From: Listeria monocytogenes
GTDB lineage: Bacteria > Bacillota > Bacilli > Lactobacillales > Listeriaceae
Direction: 5' to 3'
Assembly (NCBI RefSeq): GCF_013282665.1
Contig: NZ_CP054041.1
Span: forward strand, 62,001 to 126,000
DNA length: 64,000 nt
Position numbers and translations under genes: made by a program
The notes under the pieces: model-generated
Seen by the model: only the letters and a program-made list of their open reading frames with translations
Told to the model about the DNA's origin: nothing
Database searches by the model: none
Shown: piece after piece, positions 60,511 to 64,000 of the stretch
Layout of the letters: each line of letters starts with the position of its first letter
Numbering within the stretch: position 1 is the stretch's first letter

Positions 60511-60766
60511 ATATTGCCATCAGGACAATACTTGTCACACAAATCAAGATTCCACTTAGGCCAATCGCCGTTCCAATTGCTCGTTTTTCTCTAACGTTAG
60601 CAAGCGTCGTGAAAATAAAACAAATAATAAAGACCCAGTGCCACAGTAATGAAAAATCAAGTCCCGTGCCAGTGGCAATCATATTAATCACAAAATAAAT
60701 AACTGCAAGCGCAAGAATAGAGATGATAACAATCTGATAGGTTTTACTATTAAACTTTTTCAACAT
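60509..60766 (-). CDS. Small hypothetical membrane protein
   Basis: Protein of 85 residues with a short basic N terminus and three predicted membrane helices (about 10-28, 36-56, 63-84). No motif recognised. It lies 13 bases downstream of the yerC-like gene and is probably co-transcribed with it. Function unknown. Confidence 0.75.
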   Translation of the reverse strand: MLKKFNSKTYQIVIISILALAVIYFVINMIATGTGLDFSLLWHWVFIICFIFTTLANVREKRAIGTAIGLSGILICVTSIVLMAI

Positions 60767-60779
60767 AATCCCTACAATC

Positions 60780-61076
60780 TTATTCTGGCTTCGTCATTCT
60801 TGAAAATACAACATCATACATATCATTACCATAATGAAGTGAACGTTTTACACGTGAAATAGTTGCTGTACTTGCCCCAGTTTCAGATTCAATCACATTA
60901 TATGTTTTTCCATCATGAAGCATTTTTGCTACTTGGAAACGTTGAGCCATGGACTGTATTTCATTCACTGTACAAACATCATCAAAAAAAGCATAACATT
61001 CTTCTAAATTTTCGAGTGTTAAAATCCCTTGGAAGAATTCATCCAATCCTTGTCCACGCAACTTCTCTATTTGCAT
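60780..61076 (-). CDS. TrpR-like protein YerC/YecD
   Basis: Small DNA-binding protein of 98 residues of the YerC/YecD group, related in fold to Trp repressor. The helix-turn-helix is FQVAKMLHDGKTYNVIESETGASTATISRVKRSL (about residues 48-80). The ATG at 61076 directly follows TTTGGAGG by eight bases; an open frame to 61115 lacks a ribosome site. Its target in Listeria is not known. It forms a pair with a small membrane protein gene. Confidence 0.9.
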   Translation of the reverse strand: MQIEKLRGQGLDEFFQGILTLENLEECYAFFDDVCTVNEIQSMAQRFQVAKMLHDGKTYNVIESETGASTATISRVKRSLHYGNDMYDVVFSRMTKPE

Positions 61077-61166
61077 ATCTTTACCTCCAAATAATCTCAT
61101 ATATCCTACTTTCATATTTTAACGTACCAACGCGTAAAACACAAACGTTTCTCTTCACTAAATGAA

Positions 61167-61213
61167 CAAAAAAGTACTATCTAGGAATTTATCCTTGAGA
61201 TAGTACTTTTTAA
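61167..61213 (-). terminator. Terminator after purD
   Basis: AAAAAGTACTATC pairs with GATAGTACTTTTT around a 16-nt loop at the end of the purine operon. Confidence 0.92.
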
Positions 61214-62476
61214 TTATTCTGCTTTTGTTCCAATATCAATGCGATAAAAGAAGTTTGGATTGTCCAGTTTTTGCATTTCAGGATAAAGTAATGTGCGTGC
61301 GTCACTCATTGTTTCTGCTTCTTTTGCTAGTAGCAAGACGCGTCCACCATTAGAAATAAAATCGCCATTTTCATCTTGTTTTGTACCTGCATGATAAATC
61401 GCTACATCTTCAGCAATATCATTTAGACCGATTAATTTGTTTCCTTTTTCATAATGCTCTGGATAACCGGCGCTGGCTAAGACAACGCCTAGCGTAATCC
61501 CGGATTTTTTAAAGCGCACATCTGGTTTTTCGTTATGGAGTAAAGCGTCTATCAGTGCTGCAAAATCACTTTCTAAACGAGGCAAAACGACCTGTGTTTC
61601 CGGATCTCCAAAACGTGCGTTAAACTCAATTACTTTTGGACCTTCTGCGGTTAAGATAAGCCCTGCATAGAGAATTCCGCGGAAATAACGACCTTCTTTT
61701 ACCATTCCTTTTGCGGCTGGAATAAGAATTTTTTCGACAGCTTCGTCTACTATCGTTTCAGAAATATGTGGCACCGGAGAATAAGCGCCCATTCCACCAG
61801 TATTTGGTCCTTTATCCCCTTCATAAGCACGTTTATGATCTTGCGCGATAGCCATTGGATAAACTTCTTCCCCATTTACAAACGCCATCAAGGAAAACTC
61901 TTCTCCCGCTAAAAAGTCCTCGATAACGACTTTGAGAGATGCGTCACCGAATTTTTCTTCTAGCATCATATCTTTTAATGCAAGAACCGCTTCTTCCATT
62001 TCTAATGCTACAGTGACTCCTTTTCCAGCAGCGAGTCCATCTGCTTTAATGACAATTGGCACACCGCGCTCATCCAAGTATGCCTTCGCTTCCGCATAAT
62101 CGGTGAATGTTCTTGATGCTGCCGTTGGAATAGCATATTTCTCCATAAATTGTTTCGCAAAATCTTTGCTGCCTTCAATTAATGCTGCATTTGCTTTTGG
62201 ACCGAATGCTTTAATTCCAGCTTCTTCGAGAGCATCGACAACCCCTTCTAAAAGAGGCACTTCAGGTCCAACAATCACAAAGGCAATTTCTGCTTTTTTA
62301 GCAAAATCAATTAAACCAGCTTTATCCGTTTCAGAAATAGCTACGAGTTGGATGTTGTCTAAACGCATTCCGTCGTTTCCGGGAGCACAGTAAACTTTTT
62401 CGACATTATTGGATTCTACTAATTTTTTACTAATAGCATGTTCTCTACCACCGCTACCAACTACTAATAAGTTCAT
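61214..62476 (-). CDS. purD: Phosphoribosylamine-glycine ligase
   Basis: ATP-grasp enzyme of 420 residues that makes glycinamide ribonucleotide in purine synthesis. N-terminal VVGSGGREHAI and PGNDGM blocks, ATP-grasp core PIVIKADGLAAGKGVTVA, and FNARFGDPETQ near the C-terminal metal site. Last gene of the pur operon, 24 bases after purH. Confidence 0.97.
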   Translation of the reverse strand: MNLLVVGSGGREHAISKKLVESNNVEKVYCAPGNDGMRLDNIQLVAISETDKAGLIDFAKKAEIAFVIVGPEVPLLEGVVDALEEAGIKAFGPKANAALIEGSKDFAKQFMEKYAIPTAASRTFTDYAEAKAYLDERGVPIVIKADGLAAGKGVTVALEMEEAVLALKDMMLEEKFGDASLKVVIEDFLAGEEFSLMAFVNGEEVYPMAIAQDHKRAYEGDKGPNTGGMGAYSPVPHISETIVDEAVEKILIPAAKGMVKEGRYFRGILYAGLILTAEGPKVIEFNARFGDPETQVVLPRLESDFAALIDALLHNEKPDVRFKKSGITLGVVLASAGYPEHYEKGNKLIGLNDIAEDVAIYHAGTKQDENGDFISNGGRVLLLAKEAETMSDARTLLYPEMQKLDNPNFFYRIDIGTKAE

Positions 62477-62500
62477 TTATTTACACGTCCTTTTTGAGGA

Positions 62501-64000
62501 TTAATGTTTGAAGTGTCGTACATGAGTTAGAACCATGGAAATACCATATTTGTCTGCCATCGCAATTGATTCCTTGTCTTTGATGGATCCACCAGGCTGA
62601 ATAATCGCTGTAATACCCGCTTTCGCCGCAGCTTCGACTGTATCATCCATTGGGAAAAAGGCATCTGAGGCAAGTACTGCTCCTTTTGCTTTCTCGCCAG
62701 CTTGCTCTAGTGCAATTAAAGCGGAACCGATTCGATTCATTTGTCCGGCACCAATTCCAAGTGTTTGTTTATCAGATCCTACTACTATCGCATTGGATTT
62801 TACATGTTTCACAATTTTCCACTGAGCAATTAATGCTTTCATTTCCGCTTCTGTAGGTTGTTTTTCCGTTACTACTTCATAACTCGCTGTATCTTCTATA
62901 ACAGAATCACTCGCTTGAATAAGAAGTCCACCATTTACAGATGTTTTCTCGAAGCCTTTTATGGAAGCGGCAAACGGAACAGTTAACAAGCGAATATTTT
63001 TCTTTTTCGCTAAAATGGCAAACGCTTCTTCAGAGAAACTTGGTGCAATAATGATTTCTAAGAAAATTTTGCTCATATGTTCAGCTGTTTTCGCATCCAC
63101 TTCTTTATTTAAGGCAACAATCCCGCCAAAAATAGACGTTTCATCCGCTTCATAAGCTTTCAAATAAGCTTCTTCAATATTTTCGCCAACACCAACGCCA
63201 CATGGATTCATATGTTTTACTGCAACTGCGACTGGTTCTGTAAATTCACTCGCAATTTTAAGTGCTGCATCTGCATCGCGAATATTGTTATAAGATAACT
63301 CCTTACCGTGCAACTGTTTTGCGGAACTAATGGCGTTTTCTATCGTGCTAGGTTCTGTATAAAAAGCGGCATCTTGGTGAGGATTTTCACCATAACGCAA
63401 AACTTGTTTTCGATTATAAGTAAACGTCACTTTTTCTGGGAAAGTTTCTCCAGTGATGTTCGTTAAGTATTCTGCAATTAAAGCATCATAAGCGGCTGTG
63501 TGCCGAAAAACTTTTGCAGCTAGACGTTGGCGCGTTTCAAAAGTAGTTGCACCGTGTTCTTGTAGTTCTGTAAGTACCGTATCATAATCCGCTGTATCCA
63601 CTACTACCGTAACTGCTGCATAATTTTTCGCAGCAGATCGTAACATCGAAGGTCCACCAATATCAATATTTTCAATCGCTTCTTCTAAAGTAACACCAGC
63701 TTTTTGAATCGTTTCTTGGAAAGGATATAAATTTACAATGACTAAATCAATTGGCTTGATATCATGTGCGGCAATAGCTTCCATATGTTCGGCTGTATCG
63801 CGTCTTGCCAGTAACCCACCATGAATTGCTGGATGAAGTGTTTTCACGCGGCCATCAAGCATTTCTGGAAATTCAGTTACTTCTTCGATTCCTGTTACCG
63901 GTACGCCAGCTTGTTCGAATGCCGCTTTTGTTCCACCAGTCGAAATAATTTCTACTCCAAGTTCTACTAATTTTTCTGCAAATGGCACGATGCCGTTTTT
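62501..64000 (-). CDS. purH: Bifunctional AICAR transformylase/IMP cyclohydrolase (5' truncated by window)
   Basis: The last two steps of purine synthesis. The visible 499 codons lack only the first few residues, since the frame is open to the window edge ([11 protein letters not shown]), and the apparent start at 63988 is an internal GTG. The MGS-like cyclohydrolase domain ([33 protein letters not shown]) is followed by the transformylase domain with [11 protein letters not shown] and MNRIGSA. It precedes purD in the same operon. Confidence 0.97.
   Translation of the reverse strand, partial: KNGIVPFAEKLVELGVEIISTGGTKAAFEQAGVPVTGIEEVTEFPEMLDGRVKTLHPAIHGGLLARRDTAEHMEAIAAHDIKPIDLVIVNLYPFQETIQKAGVTLEEAIENIDIGGPSMLRSAAKNYAAVTVVVDTADYDTVLTELQEHGATTFETRQRLAAKVFRHTAAYDALIAEYLTNITGETFPEKVTFTYNRKQVLRYGENPHQDAAFYTEPSTIENAISSAKQLHGKELSYNNIRDADAALKIASEFTEPVAVAVKHMNPCGVGVGENIEEAYLKAYEADETSIFGGIVALNKEVDAKTAEHMSKIFLEIIIAPSFSEEAFAILAKKKNIRLLTVPFAASIKGFEKTSVNGGLLIQASDSVIEDTASYEVVTEKQPTEAEMKALIAQWKIVKHVKSNAIVVGSDKQTLGIGAGQMNRIGSALIALEQAGEKAKGAVLASDAFFPMDDTVEAAAKAGITAIIQPGGSIKDKESIAMADKYGISMVLTHVRHFKH

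Overview
The window is chromosomal DNA from a low-GC Gram-positive bacterium of the genus Listeria, most likely L. monocytogenes or a close relative such as L. innocua. The evidence is recognition of the gene set and order: a mreB paralogue, a LevR-controlled PTS, a 1,2-beta-oligoglucan cluster, gltAD/gltC, VirS-adeC-VirR-VirAB, aroK, dgkB, gatCAB, camS-ligA-pcrA-pcrB and purDH. AGGAGG ribosome sites and rho-independent terminators are typical. I see no prophage, insertion sequence or CRISPR array; this is mostly core genome. The species call is from memory and was not checked by a search.

Layout. 1-3.3 kb: the end of an M29 aminopeptidase, an MFS exporter and an orphan MreB-like actin. 3.3-5.6 kb: tRNA-Arg(CCT), a decayed WGR-like gene, and a divergent methyltransferase/TetR pair with two matching operators. 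5.7-10.3 kb: a sigma-54 dependent operon (PTS IIB, PTS IIA, DUF871 glycosidase) next to its LevR-type activator, with a near-perfect -24/-12 promoter and no IIC gene. 10.4-13.7 kb: a YfmL-type RNA helicase and a YtrA-type GntR/ABC operon. 13.7-24.7 kb: the 1,2-beta-oligoglucan (sophoro-oligosaccharide) cluster, with importer (binding protein and two permeases), GH94 phosphorylase, GH3 beta-glucosidase, LacI regulator and an oxidoreductase. Two copies of one LacI-type operator sit just downstream of the two divergent promoters.

24.7-33.6 kb: glutamate synthase with its divergent activator GltC, a GNAT acetyltransferase and a polyol-dehydrogenase-like protein. 33.6-36.1 kb: a polar amino acid ABC transporter behind a T-box leader, probably histidine-responsive. 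36.1-45 kb: the VirRS cell-envelope stress system with its Bce-type ABC transporter, interleaved with adenine deaminase, an epimerase and a hypothetical gene. 44.7-49.4 kb: aroK (probably with a non-ATG start), RlmCD, hypothetical proteins and DgkB. 49.4-58.9 kb: the tRNA amidotransferase operon gatCAB and the pcrB-pcrA-ligA-camS operon. 59-64 kb: a sodium symporter, a TrpR-like YerC protein and the end of the purine operon (purH cut by the window edge, then purD).

The best candidates for a second look are the IIC-less sigma-54 PTS operon with a MupG-like enzyme, the methyltransferase/TetR switch, the perfect 18-bp inverted repeat near 45.9 kb, the aroK start, and the decayed gene beside the tRNA. 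I did not find a clearly new multi-gene defence or mobile system.
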